A stretch of DNA of 64,000 bases, from assembly GCF_013394855.1 (NCBI RefSeq), contig NZ_JABMLK010000001.1, forward strand, positions 930,001-994,000, read 5' to 3'. Position 1 is the first letter of the stretch. Every line of letters starts with the position of its first letter. Below are positions 54,968 through 62,245 of the stretch, piece after piece. The stretch comes from Limnobaculum xujianqingii (GTDB lineage: Bacteria > Pseudomonadota > Gammaproteobacteria > Enterobacterales > Enterobacteriaceae). Under the pieces are notes generated by a model that was not told the origin of the DNA, searched no databases, and saw only the letters and a list, made by a program, of their open reading frames with translations. Made by a program: the position numbers and the translations under genes.

Positions 54968-55177
54968 TTAAGCTGCTTTTGGTGGAAATACATCGTCCAG
55001 ACCGCAAGCAACACCTAGTTCATTAAGGGCACTCACAATAAGCCTGCAATTTTTTAAACTTGGCTTTCTGCGACCGAGTTCGTAATGACCGATCGCTCCT
55101 TGCGTTAACCCAACTTTCTCGGCGAGATATTCTTGTGAAACATTCGCCTTCTCTCTTAACTCTCTAATGCAACTCAT
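54968..55177 (-). CDS. Cro-like repressor
   Basis: 69 residues from ATG 55177 (MSCIRELREKANVSQEYLAE, GGAGAG upstream; a longer frame starts before the site). HTH_XRE in SQEYLAEKVGLTQGAIGHYELGRRKPS. It is read divergently from the CI-like gene across the operator pair. Its recognition helix (TQGAIGH) is identical to that of the CI-like protein, so both should bind the same operators. Confidence 0.87.
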   Translation of the reverse strand: MSCIRELREKANVSQEYLAEKVGLTQGAIGHYELGRRKPSLKNCRLIVSALNELGVACGLDDVFPPKAA

Positions 55178-55202
55178 GAGACTCTCCTTTTGTTTCATTT
55201 AT

Positions 55203-55251
55203 AATACATTTTGTATTTTATTATAGCAATATAGTCAATACATTTTGTTAG
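55203..55251. promoter_or_regulatory. Right operator region (two sites)
   Basis: AATACATTTTGTATT (55203-55217) is a perfect palindrome, and AATACATTTTGTTAG (55237-55251) is a half-matched second site, 34 bp apart. They lie between the Cro-like and CI-like genes. The same palindrome recurs at 56985 and 57010. Confidence 0.8.
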
Positions 55252-55286
55252 TTGATGGAGTTAATACAGAGCGTAATAATCTAAAA

Positions 55287-55988
55287 ATGAAACAGACATG
55301 GAATACTCTGGCTAAAGCCAGAATGTCCGAGCTTGAGATATCACAAGAAAAGCTTGGTGAGATGATTGGCAAAACTCAGGGCGCTATTGGGCATTGGCTT
55401 AATGGGCGTAGAGAGCCCTCTATTGATGATATAGCGTCTATACTTAACGCTCTTGACCTTCATGAAATTACAATAAAATCTGATGGGAGCGCGTCATTGA
55501 ATCCAAGTCTAGAGTTAGAGTCAATTGCCTCTAATCAACGATTAAAGACACAAGCTGGCTATTTTATTGAGGTGCTTGATGTAAAGGCTAGCGCTGGCCC
55601 TGGGGTAATCAATAACGATGTTATCGAAACGGTAAAGCTTGTTGAATACACAGGGGATCAGGCTAATTTAATGTTCGGTGGTCGCAACCCCAAAAACATA
55701 AAAATGATTACTGTTAGCGGCGATAGCATGGCTGGCACTATTGAGCTAGGTGATTCTATTTTTGTTGATGTAAGTAAGAATAGCTTTAGCGGTGACGGTA
55801 TATATGTTTTCGTATTCAAAAACACACTGCATGTTAAAAGAATACAGATGATGCCTGACTGCCTCCTCGTTCTCTCTGATAACCCAAAATACAAAGAGTG
55901 GAAGATAACAGAGGAAACCGAACAATATCTAAGGATATCCGGCAAAGTCCTCCTAAGCCAGTCCCAAGCCTACAAGCGTCACGGATAG
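55287..55988 (+). CDS. CI-like repressor, LexA/S24 type
   Basis: A 233-residue protein from ATG 55287 (MKQTWNTLAKARMSELEISQ). HTH_XRE at 15-55 (SQEKLGEMIGKTQGAIGHWLNGRREPS). Autocleavage region DVKASAGPG with an Ala-Gly bond, catalytic Ser in VSGDSMAG and Lys in LHVKRIQ. So RecA-induced self-cleavage and SOS induction are likely. It lies at the head of a plus-strand unit with the next two genes, ended by a terminator at 56791. Confidence 0.92.
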   Translation: MKQTWNTLAKARMSELEISQEKLGEMIGKTQGAIGHWLNGRREPSIDDIASILNALDLHEITIKSDGSASLNPSLELESIASNQRLKTQAGYFIEVLDVKASAGPGVINNDVIETVKLVEYTGDQANLMFGGRNPKNIKMITVSGDSMAGTIELGDSIFVDVSKNSFSGDGIYVFVFKNTLHVKRIQMMPDCLLVLSDNPKYKEWKITEETEQYLRISGKVLLSQSQAYKRHG

Positions 55989-56014
55989 AAATCCTAAACT
56001 ATTAGGGAGTAAAA

Positions 56015-56449
56015 GTGAAAAAGTACCAAATTCTTTCTGTATTTACATGTGATAAATCATCGGGTGTGATCGATTGTAATACTTTAGTTTATAGAAACAT
56101 TTTTTCAGTGAATTCTTTTCCAAAAGAGATTGATTTTTTAGTCGGTGCTACTATTGCAACACCAGCAGATTATCCATTTTTCAATATTAAATTTGATTTC
56201 TTTGATGAGAAGGATCAGGCGCTGACACAGGAGGTGCATGATCTTGAACCTATTGCAATTGAAGTACTAACAAATGAAAACAACATATCAGTAACAACTA
56301 TAATTTTTCATCCTGAACATCATATCATTAGTAAACCAGGCATTCTAAAAATCGAAGCAACCCTTGGTCAGGCTAAAAATATAAATGCCATTCTTGATAA
56401 AAAAAGTACCATGGTGATTGTATCCAAAACATGGAGAGGTAAACTATAA
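56015..56449 (+). CDS. Hypothetical protein in rexA position
   Basis: 144 residues from GTG 56015 (AGGGAGT before it). Beta-rich, no TM, no recognised domain (FPKEIDFLVGATIATPADYPFFNIKFDFFDEKD). It lies 26 bp after cI and is cotranscribed with it in the lysogen. This is the place of superinfection-exclusion genes in lambda (rexA). Confidence 0.6.
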   Translation: MKKYQILSVFTCDKSSGVIDCNTLVYRNIFSVNSFPKEIDFLVGATIATPADYPFFNIKFDFFDEKDQALTQEVHDLEPIAIEVLTNENNISVTTIIFHPEHHIISKPGILKIEATLGQAKNINAILDKKSTMVIVSKTWRGKL

Positions 56450-56451
56450 TT

Positions 56452-56778
56452 ATGGCTCAGACGTTTAAGTTTGATGAGGAAAAGCAGAAAAGACAATCCC
56501 TATCATCACCCTCCTTACAAAGAGAACATGAACACGGTGGTGGTAATGGTGGAGGTAATGATATGTTAGAAGCTAGGGTTAAAAAAATTGAAGAAGACCT
56601 GCATACAATAAAAACAGATATAGCGGTCATTAAATCAAATTATTCTTCAAAAGAAGATATTTCCTCTATTAGGATAGAGTTACATCAATCAATATCAGGA
56701 CAAACTAAGTGGGTGGCAGCAACAATCATTGCAGTCGCTGGCGCATCTCTTGCAGTTGCAAGGTTCATTTTTTTATAA
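56452..56778 (+). CDS. Hypothetical coiled-coil membrane protein in rexB position
   Basis: 108 residues. A polar, His/Gly-rich start (EHEHGGGNGGGND), a coiled coil (MLEARVKKIEEDLHTIKTDIAVIK) and a C-terminal TM helix (WVAATIIAVAGASLAVARFIFL). The layout resembles XhlA-type holin-like proteins. Two bases after the 56449 stop, hence one operon with cI. It could be the membrane effector of an exclusion pair. Confidence 0.6.
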   Translation: MAQTFKFDEEKQKRQSLSSPSLQREHEHGGGNGGGNDMLEARVKKIEEDLHTIKTDIAVIKSNYSSKEDISSIRIELHQSISGQTKWVAATIIAVAGASLAVARFIFL

Positions 56779-56790
56779 TCTTAACGATCC

Positions 56791-56808
56791 AGCCCCTTAA
56801 TTGGGGCT
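56791..56808 (+). terminator. Terminator of the cI operon
   Basis: AGCCCC(ttaatt)GGGGCT with TTTTTT. The hairpin is base-identical to that of putative small RNA A at 41616-41633 read on the minus strand. Confidence 0.88.
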
Positions 56809-56984
56809 TTTTTGTGCCTACAATCCAAGAAATTTATTCATCCTTAAAGCCCGCCTTTGTGACACTTATCACATTACTAGAATACTGGTGACGATTCCGT
56901 AACCGAGAATCAAATTACTTTCAAACTAAATTCTTTTTATTATCAATAATATAACCGAATTCGCATGCAATTGCCTCCACATAA

Positions 56985-57024
56985 AATACATTTTGTATTT
57001 ATTATTTTAAATACATCTTGTATT
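56985..57024. promoter_or_regulatory. Left operator region (two sites)
   Basis: AATACATTTTGTATT (56985-56999) and AATACATCTTGTATT (57010-57024), two palindromes 25 bp apart, matching the site at 55203. They should control the plus-strand left operon that starts with the 57145 gene. The pair O_R/O_L is 1.7 kb apart and may allow looping, as in lambda. Confidence 0.82.
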
Positions 57025-57086
57025 ATTAATCTATCGAAAGCAGCACATCAAGTGTTCCGTTAACAATATAAAACACAGAATATCCG

Positions 57087-57127
57087 TGTGGAGTGTAACC
57101 AGGTGGTTCAGAGTGCAGTCTGACCAC
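57087..57127 (+). repeat. TGTGGAG/GTGCAG hairpin in the left-operon leader
   Basis: TGTGGAG (57087-57093), then GTGGTTCAGA (57103-57112), loop GTGCAG (57113-57118) and TCTGACCAC (57119-57127). The stem has 9 bp with one bulged T. CGCTACAGGAGCG follows and encloses the real ribosome-binding site of the 57145 gene in a second mini-hairpin. The order motif-hairpin is reversed compared with other copies. Confidence 0.68.
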
Positions 57128-57144
57128 GCTACAGGAGCGTAATA

Positions 57145-57381
57145 ATGAAACCAACTGATCTGAAACCTGGTGCGCGAGTGATTATTGAATCACACGGTGG
57201 CCGTGATGTTGTTGTGGGTACATTCATCAGGCGCGTATCAAGACAACCGAACAGACCAGCCCATAGCATTATTCGTGTTGATGATTTTGCCGGGTTGCAT
57301 GGTTCCGATGACCTTGGTGATACCCCATATCCTGATTATGTGGTTTCTCGGCGGGTTTATCCGCAGCCGGAAAAAAAATAG
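57145..57381 (+). CDS. Hypothetical first gene of the left operon
   Basis: 78 residues (MKPTDLKPGARVIIESHGGR), SH3-like beta pattern with KPGARVIIE...VVVGTFIRR...SIIRVDDFAG. It sits at the N position but is not basic-arm-like. Preceded by AGGAGCG. Might modulate transcription or be a decoy protein. Confidence 0.6.
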   Translation: MKPTDLKPGARVIIESHGGRDVVVGTFIRRVSRQPNRPAHSIIRVDDFAGLHGSDDLGDTPYPDYVVSRRVYPQPEKK

Positions 57382-57399
57382 CTGCCACCACAAACAAAA

Positions 57400-57421
57400 A
57401 AGCGAACCACCAGGCTCGCTT
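57400..57421 (-). terminator. Terminator between converging genes
   Basis: AAGCGA(a) and TCGCTT arms with a T-run on the minus strand, for the leftward 57461-57967 gene. It would also hinder the plus-strand left operon unless antitermination acts. Confidence 0.65.
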
Positions 57422-57460
57422 ATTAATAGAAGTAAATGCTCTTTAACAACTAGGCCGACA

Positions 57461-57967
57461 CTATTCCTCACCAGGTTTCTTGACGTTATTGGCAAGATAA
57501 TCAGCTTGATTTGGTAACCCACCAGCAAGCCATGAAAGTATCTTTTGGCATCTGGTTAAAGTGATAGGCGTCTCGTCTTTAAGGCCTAAGACTATTGTAG
57601 CCCGTTGTTGAGCCGCAAATTCTAAGATATGCCACACCTTGGTATCAATGGACTCAATTCTTAAGAATTCAGCTTTCAGTTGCTCGTCGGTCAATGATGG
57701 CTCATTTCTTATCAACTGAAGATATCTAACAGCCTGAAGGTCTGCTGCTGCAGAAGCCTTGCCAAATTGGTAAATAAATGAAATTGCACTAAATAATGCA
57801 ATAAGAGCGCCGTAAGCCATTGTTCCCTTAAAAGAAGCAAAAACAGAGGCACCTAAGAAAAAAATCAGGGCAGAAAGAAAGCGATCGATTCTTCCCCAAA
57901 GGGTTGATTGCATCCTCTCTAAGTAATGCGAATGGTTGAGCTGATAAATCATCTCATAACGTGTCAT
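57461..57967 (-). CDS. Two-TM protein, possibly SLATT-like effector
   Basis: A 168-residue protein. Two adjacent TM helices (LSALIFFLGASVFASF and YGALIALFSAISFIYQFG, about 33-70) are followed by a long helical cytosolic part. TM pair then helices near AAADLQAVRYLQLI is the plan of SLATT membrane effectors in nucleotide-signal or abortive-infection systems. GAGGTAATAC precedes ATG. Opposite strand to the left operon, terminator behind: likely cargo. Family call is tentative. Confidence 0.55.
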   Translation of the reverse strand: MTRYEMIYQLNHSHYLERMQSTLWGRIDRFLSALIFFLGASVFASFKGTMAYGALIALFSAISFIYQFGKASAAADLQAVRYLQLIRNEPSLTDEQLKAEFLRIESIDTKVWHILEFAAQQRATIVLGLKDETPITLTRCQKILSWLAGGLPNQADYLANNVKKPGEE

Positions 57968-58105
57968 GTATTACCTCACCTTCTTTGATCGGTTGAGACC
58001 CATATAAAAAATTACAGGTATCTGGATGAATAACATATTCAAAGATTGGTTGGTAGCACTCCAATCTTACCACGATCGCTGTGAGTGGAAAAATAATCAG
58101 CGACT

Positions 58106-58549
58106 TTATTTATTAGGTTGAGGTGGAGGTGTTGGTCTTGGAGCAGGTTTAGGGGAACGATGTCCACCAACATCAGGCCTATTACACAATACCTTGGGTT
58201 TTGGTGCTGGCGGTGGCTTCGGGGTTTGGTGATTAGGAACGATAGGACCTTGAGATAAACAAATCTCAATTTTTGGTTTTGGAGATGGTGCTGGTTTAGG
58301 GCATTTATGATCTTCTCCATATCCACGACGCTCCTCAGTCATGAAAATCTTCGGTTTCGGTTTTGGAGCTGGCGTTGGTTTTGGACATTTATGGTCACCA
58401 GTTCGAATCATCCAGACTTTAGGTTTTGGAGTTGGTCTTGGGTTTTTATGAAAAGGCTCTACAGGGTCAGAATCCTGACTATAGATTTTAGACGGATTAG
58501 GTTGTGGTGGAGATACAGGACTTCTGTGCTTGCGCTCATAATCTGACAT
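58106..58549 (-). CDS. Proline-rich repeat protein
   Basis: A 147-residue protein, about a third Pro, with four or five repeats of the type HKCPKPTPAPKPKPKIFM / HKCPKPAPSPKPKIEICL / HQTPKPPPAPKPKVLC. Cys residues recur at each repeat. No TM or signal. AAGGATAT precedes ATG. It lies ahead of the two-TM gene, possibly one unit. Unknown; could be a binding scaffold or spacer protein. Confidence 0.6.
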   Translation of the reverse strand: MSDYERKHRSPVSPPQPNPSKIYSQDSDPVEPFHKNPRPTPKPKVWMIRTGDHKCPKPTPAPKPKPKIFMTEERRGYGEDHKCPKPAPSPKPKIEICLSQGPIVPNHQTPKPPPAPKPKVLCNRPDVGGHRSPKPAPRPTPPPQPNK

Positions 58550-58811
58550 AAAAATATCCTTATCTGTTGTGGTGACATAAGGATACCACTTCGCCGGAAG
58601 TGGTTAAACATCCGGCACTTACAAATATTCAAAAGCGCCCTGCGGCTCAAACTTAAACTGTGATGAGTAAATGTAACAAGCTGATGGGGCGCTTCTGAAT
58701 GCAGACCTTAACAGGTCGTGTGGAGTGGTAAACCGCTGTGAACGTGGGCGCTATGTGCAGTATGGCAACCATCAACACAGTACCTTTAAATATTTACGGA
58801 GTAGTTAACGT
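58550..58811. other. Structured leader before the yfdP-like gene
   Basis: A hairpin ACCACTTC(gccg)GAAGTGGT at 58586-58605; a long inverted repeat AAGCGCCC at 58630 with GGGGCGCTT near 58686-58694; GACC(ttaaca)GGTC then TGTGGAG (58719-58725); GCTAT-GTGCAGT-ATGGC (58750-58766). Then GGAGTAGTTAAC and ATG 58812. It should hold the divergent promoters for the minus cargo genes and plus genes. Confidence 0.6.
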
Positions 58812-59183
58812 ATGAGTAATGACCGTATGACTGTTATCCCTGATTTCTTCGGGGAACTGGATGCTGGTGTATTCCAGAATAAGTTTGCCGCCGCTCTGAA
58901 TAACGTGGCGCTGGGTGTCCTTAATAATGCTGGTAAGGGCAAGGTAACCATCACCCTAAACATTGAGCGACTGAATAACTCAATTGAGGAAAAGCGGGTT
59001 GGCATCAAGCACACCCTGTCTTTTACCACCCCTACCCCTCGCGGCAAATCTTCTGAAGAAGATACCACCGAAACGCCGATGTACGTCAATAAGGGCGGAA
59101 AACTGACCATTTTGCAGGAAGACCAAGGTCAACTGTTCACTATTGCTGGAAAGCCTGACGGCAAGCTATCAGCAACCAAATAG
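58812..59183 (+). CDS. YfdP-like phage protein
   Basis: A 123-residue protein (MSNDRMTVIPDFFGELDAGV, FQNKFAAALNNVALGVLNNAGKGKVTITLNIERL). It precedes the DUF2303 gene as yfdP precedes yfdQ in the E. coli CPS-53 prophage. Function unknown; the pair is common in lambdoid left operons. Confidence 0.72.
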   Translation: MSNDRMTVIPDFFGELDAGVFQNKFAAALNNVALGVLNNAGKGKVTITLNIERLNNSIEEKRVGIKHTLSFTTPTPRGKSSEEDTTETPMYVNKGGKLTILQEDQGQLFTIAGKPDGKLSATK

Positions 59184-59216
59184 TCCCATACTCATTATTA
59201 AGTTTAAGGAAAAATT

Positions 59217-60047
59217 ATGACTCAGTTAGACGCATCAGCAATCAATGAAATTAAAGATCTGACGCTGGCAGGACATCACACTAGAGGGCTTGACGCTGTA
59301 GCCTCTGATATTGCTGTATTACCAAGTGGCTATAACGTTGTAAACCTTGAAAAATTTAATTTATATCGTGACCGTTTTCGCGGCTGTATGAGCACAACCA
59401 GTATTGATGATTTCGTTCGCTATTCCATTCAAACCGCCGATTTTGAAGCCAGTCCTGCTGGTTGCTTCATTAATGCGGATGCGATGGAGGCGGTCAGTAT
59501 TTTTAATCTCGGTAATGTCGCCAACCCCGGCCATGCAGATAACACTGCATCAATTGCGCTGAAGAAAACAGCCCCTTTCCGTGCCCTGCTGGATATTAAC
59601 GGTCGTAAAAACCGCCAGAAGGATTTAGCTGAATGGCTTGAAGATTGGAAAGAGTACCTTCTTGCTTTTGATGCTGAAGGCGCTGAAAAGAGCATCCAAC
59701 AAGCCGTTTCAGCAATCCGCCGCATCACAATTGAGTCAATATCTTCCTCTGACCATGAAGATCAGGACTTCAGCGCAAAACGATCTGTAATGGAGAGTGT
59801 AGAAGCTAAGAGCAAAGAGGTTATGCCGGTTGCGTTTGAGTTTAAGTGCGTTCCTTACGAAGGCTTAACCGAGCGACGTTTCAGTCTGCGTCTTAGTATT
59901 CTGGCCAGCGATACCCCTCAGCTAGTTCTTCGTATTGTTCAACTGGAAACCGCAGAAGAAGCGATCGCAATGGAATTCCGCGACCTGCTGATCGAGAAGT
60001 TCACAGATAAACCAGTTAATACCTTTATCGGTTCGTTTAAAGCGTAA
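59217..60047 (+). CDS. yfdQ: DUF2303 family protein YfdQ
   Basis: A 276-residue protein. LPSGYNVVNLEKF, RFRGCMSTTSIDDFVRYSIQ, INADAMEAVSIFNLG and PGHADNTASIALKKTAPFRALL are DUF2303 hallmarks. In the left operon with yfdP- and yfdR-like genes. The family function is not established. Confidence 0.88.
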   Translation: MTQLDASAINEIKDLTLAGHHTRGLDAVASDIAVLPSGYNVVNLEKFNLYRDRFRGCMSTTSIDDFVRYSIQTADFEASPAGCFINADAMEAVSIFNLGNVANPGHADNTASIALKKTAPFRALLDINGRKNRQKDLAEWLEDWKEYLLAFDAEGAEKSIQQAVSAIRRITIESISSSDHEDQDFSAKRSVMESVEAKSKEVMPVAFEFKCVPYEGLTERRFSLRLSILASDTPQLVLRIVQLETAEEAIAMEFRDLLIEKFTDKPVNTFIGSFKA

Positions 60048-60093
60048 TGCTGCCCAAAGCTACCGGTTTGCCGGTGGCTTTACGAAGTGTTAC

Positions 60094-60130
60094 AGCGTTG
60101 TGCAGACGCTACCCATTAACTGTTGTGGAG
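60094..60130 (+). repeat. GTGCAG hairpin plus TGTGGAG leader of the yfdR-like gene
   Basis: AGCGT (60094-60098), loop TGTGCAG, ACGCT (60106-60110), then TGTGGAG (60124-60130) and TAATTAAC before ATG 60139. Clean example of the repeated element. Confidence 0.72.
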
Positions 60131-60138
60131 TAATTAAC

Positions 60139-60693
60139 ATGTCTTGGTTAACGACAATTTCAGGTAAGCATTTTAACTATCAAGACCCCGACCCAGGTTC
60201 TATTTGCATTCGTGATATTGCCCGTGCTCTATCCCATGAATGCCGGTTTGCTGGTCACGTTCCAGCGTTTTATTCAGTTGCCCAGCACTCTGTTTTCGTC
60301 AGCCATTTAGTGCCGCAAGAATTCGCAATGGAAGCACTGCTGCATGATGCTGTTGAAGCATATTGCAAGGATATTCCTGCCCCATTGAAACGCCTGTTAC
60401 CTGATTATCAGGCAATAGAACATCGTATCGACCTGTTAATTCGTGGTTTATTCAAGCTGCCGGCAGAGCACAGTAAAGAGGTTAAACACGCTGATTTGGT
60501 AGCACTGGCAACTGAACGGCGGGACTTTGGGCTTGATGATGGTACCGAGTGGCCCATCTTAAAGGGGATTACCCCAGACAAAGAGCTAATTCTTAGCTGG
60601 CCTGCATATGATGCATATAACGCATTTATTGACCGGTTCTATGAACTGAAAAATGCTGGCTACCAAGCCTCAGTAGAGGGCCAGAAACTATGA
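60139..60693 (+). CDS. yfdR: HD-domain 5'-nucleotidase, YfdR-like
   Basis: A 184-residue protein from ATG 60139 (MSWLTTISGKHFNYQDPDPG). HD metal site: RFAGHVPAFYSVAQHSVFV, LLHDAVEAYCKDIPAP and HADLVALATERRDFG. It would hydrolyse nucleoside monophosphates, tuning nucleotide pools. Same order yfdP-Q-R as in CPS-53. An earlier ATG frame in the leader lies inside the hairpin and is not used. Confidence 0.9.
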   Translation: MSWLTTISGKHFNYQDPDPGSICIRDIARALSHECRFAGHVPAFYSVAQHSVFVSHLVPQEFAMEALLHDAVEAYCKDIPAPLKRLLPDYQAIEHRIDLLIRGLFKLPAEHSKEVKHADLVALATERRDFGLDDGTEWPILKGITPDKELILSWPAYDAYNAFIDRFYELKNAGYQASVEGQKL

Positions 60694-60797
60694 GCCAAGT
60701 TAAGTTCTCTTTAGGCGCAAAGCTGTTTATAGCTGGCCTCATTTTAGTCTGGGTATTGTGTATAGCTGCATTGGGAGTGCTTATCCATGGATACTAA
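60690..60797 (+). CDS. 35-residue membrane micro-protein
   Basis: MSQVKFSLGAKLFIAGLILV then a continuous TM segment to LIHGY. ATG overlaps the yfdR-like stop (ATGA) and its stop overlaps the next ATG (60787), so it is well fixed by context. Role unknown. Confidence 0.65.
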   Translation: MSQVKFSLGAKLFIAGLILVWVLCIAALGVLIHGY

Positions 60798-61293
60798 CAC
60801 TGCATTTACACCCAGTAATGTGCAAATTGACCTAATGCAGCACGCTCTGGGTATTAGTGAGCACAACCGAAACGATATTTATCGAAATTATTTCTATGTC
60901 GATGGCAGACATTCTCACTGGGATGAATTAGTAACTCACGGATACGCGACCGTTCAGAAAGCACCAGCATTTACCAGTGGAGGGGTTACTTATCACTGTA
61001 CCGAGCGTGGGCGTATAGCAGCAATTTGCGCTATACCGGAGCCGGAGAAGTTAACCGGTGGAAAGCAGAAATATAATGAATACCTCCGCTCAGAGTGTTG
61101 TGAATCATTTGCAGAGTGGCTTGGTATTGAAGTTCCTGAACGTGATTACTGCTATTGGGGAGAGGATGACGGCAAAGTCCGACTGAGAAGCAGCCGTGCG
61201 ACTGGCGAATACTGCAAAACATTAAAGGACGCCAAGGCCAGTTATAAAGCTGCTCTGAAAGCTAAAAAGGAAGGTGCTTATGTCTACTACTAA
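60787..61293 (+). CDS. Hypothetical left-operon protein
   Basis: A 168-residue soluble protein. N-terminal winged-helix-like part (LMQHALGISEHNRNDIYRNYFYVDGRHSHWDELVTHGYATVQ, TYHCTERGRIAAI) then a C-terminal helical part with many Lys (KDAKASYKAALKAKK). The first half resembles small proteins of siphophages that precede xis. Function unknown. Confidence 0.65.
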   Translation: MDTNTAFTPSNVQIDLMQHALGISEHNRNDIYRNYFYVDGRHSHWDELVTHGYATVQKAPAFTSGGVTYHCTERGRIAAICAIPEPEKLTGGKQKYNEYLRSECCESFAEWLGIEVPERDYCYWGEDDGKVRLRSSRATGEYCKTLKDAKASYKAALKAKKEGAYVYY

Positions 61294-61528
61294 CACAGGT
61301 ATCAACATCAACGAAGTGTTGGGGCCTTTTAACATAGGAGCTTACTGCATTCATACCAGTAAATATGGAAAACGTGGATGCAGAGTTGTGGGTCACGATG
61401 GGCATGCTGTGATTATAAAGCGACTCGGTGGCGGGTATTACGGAGTGCCTGAAAGGTCTTTAACTCCATGCTCTGTTACTGAGGCGAGAAATGCAGAGGT
61501 GAGCATTAAAGGAAAAAGCCATGAGTAA
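61280..61528 (+). CDS. Hypothetical left-operon protein
   Basis: 82 residues from ATG 61280 (MSTTNTGININEVLGPFNIG; AAGGAAGG upstream). Overlaps the previous gene by 14 bp and the next by 8 bp. IKRLGGGYYGVPERSL; no known domain. Confidence 0.6.
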   Translation: MSTTNTGININEVLGPFNIGAYCIHTSKYGKRGCRVVGHDGHAVIIKRLGGGYYGVPERSLTPCSVTEARNAEVSIKGKSHE

Positions 61529-62237
61529 TGATATCAACACAATTGCACAACAGTTGAGAGCAGCGGCTATTATCAACACGTCAGCCTTTCTGACAGTAAC
61601 AAATAGCGAAGCTATTGCATTATGTGATGCTCTGGAAGCGGCACAGAAACATAACAACGAACTGGAAACCTCAGAGAATCAATTGATTACTGAGCGTGAT
61701 AATGCAGAGCAGGCTTTATCAGATATGTTCATGGCAGTAATTGGTGAGCCACCAGAATGGAGTAATGTGTACGGGTTTATTGATGCTGTTGACGATGTAT
61801 CTGAACGTATCACATATCTTGAATCCGATCCGGTCCAGATAGTGCCGGATGATTATTTCGCTTCGCTGGTCGAAACTGCCCGAGTATCCGCAAATAAGGC
61901 AATAGCTAAATTCCCACAGCCGAATTATGTGCTGCTAAAGGTTGCAGAAGAAGCTGGCGAAGTGGTTCAGGCTGGCGTCCATTACGCAGAGAACCGCAAA
62001 TCTTGGCAAGATGTGGAGGGCGAAATTGTCCAATTATTGGCAATGCTTATTCGACTTGTCACAGAGGGCGATCAAATTAATGGCGTCACTCCGCCTGACC
62101 ACTACCGCATAACCCAACAGCCTGCAACACATGAAGCTGATGTTATTTTAAATCAAAGTAAAGAAGAAATAAAAAAAGTTGTCCATGAGGTACTGATCGA
62201 ACAATCAAAGCTTGGTGGAATGTTAAGTAAATGGTAA
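61521..62237 (+). CDS. MazG-like nucleotide pyrophosphohydrolase with Ead/Ea22-like start
   Basis: A 238-residue protein. The N-terminal half (QQLRAAAIINTSAFLTVTNSEAIALCDALEAAQ) is an Ead/Ea22-like helical region. The C-terminal half has NYVLLKVAEEAGEVVQAGVHY and WQDVEGEIVQLLAMLIRLV, the EExxE...E metal site of MazG-type enzymes. A fusion of two common left-operon modules; likely hydrolyses non-canonical or signalling NTPs. Confidence 0.75.
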   Translation: MSNDINTIAQQLRAAAIINTSAFLTVTNSEAIALCDALEAAQKHNNELETSENQLITERDNAEQALSDMFMAVIGEPPEWSNVYGFIDAVDDVSERITYLESDPVQIVPDDYFASLVETARVSANKAIAKFPQPNYVLLKVAEEAGEVVQAGVHYAENRKSWQDVEGEIVQLLAMLIRLVTEGDQINGVTPPDHYRITQQPATHEADVILNQSKEEIKKVVHEVLIEQSKLGGMLSKW

Positions 62238-62245
62238 GGCAATAA

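Noticed and set aside
57103-57127. Lambda N-type nut boxB
   Set aside because: BoxB loops are GNRA-like pentaloops with a boxA upstream. Here the loop is GTGCAG and the same loop occurs in front of single genes on both strands, so a nut site is not the best explanation.
57185-57528. ORFs of 110 and 96 residues over the 57145 gene
   Set aside because: They overlap the better-supported gene and cross the terminator at 57400; composition is Arg/Leu/Pro shadow-like.
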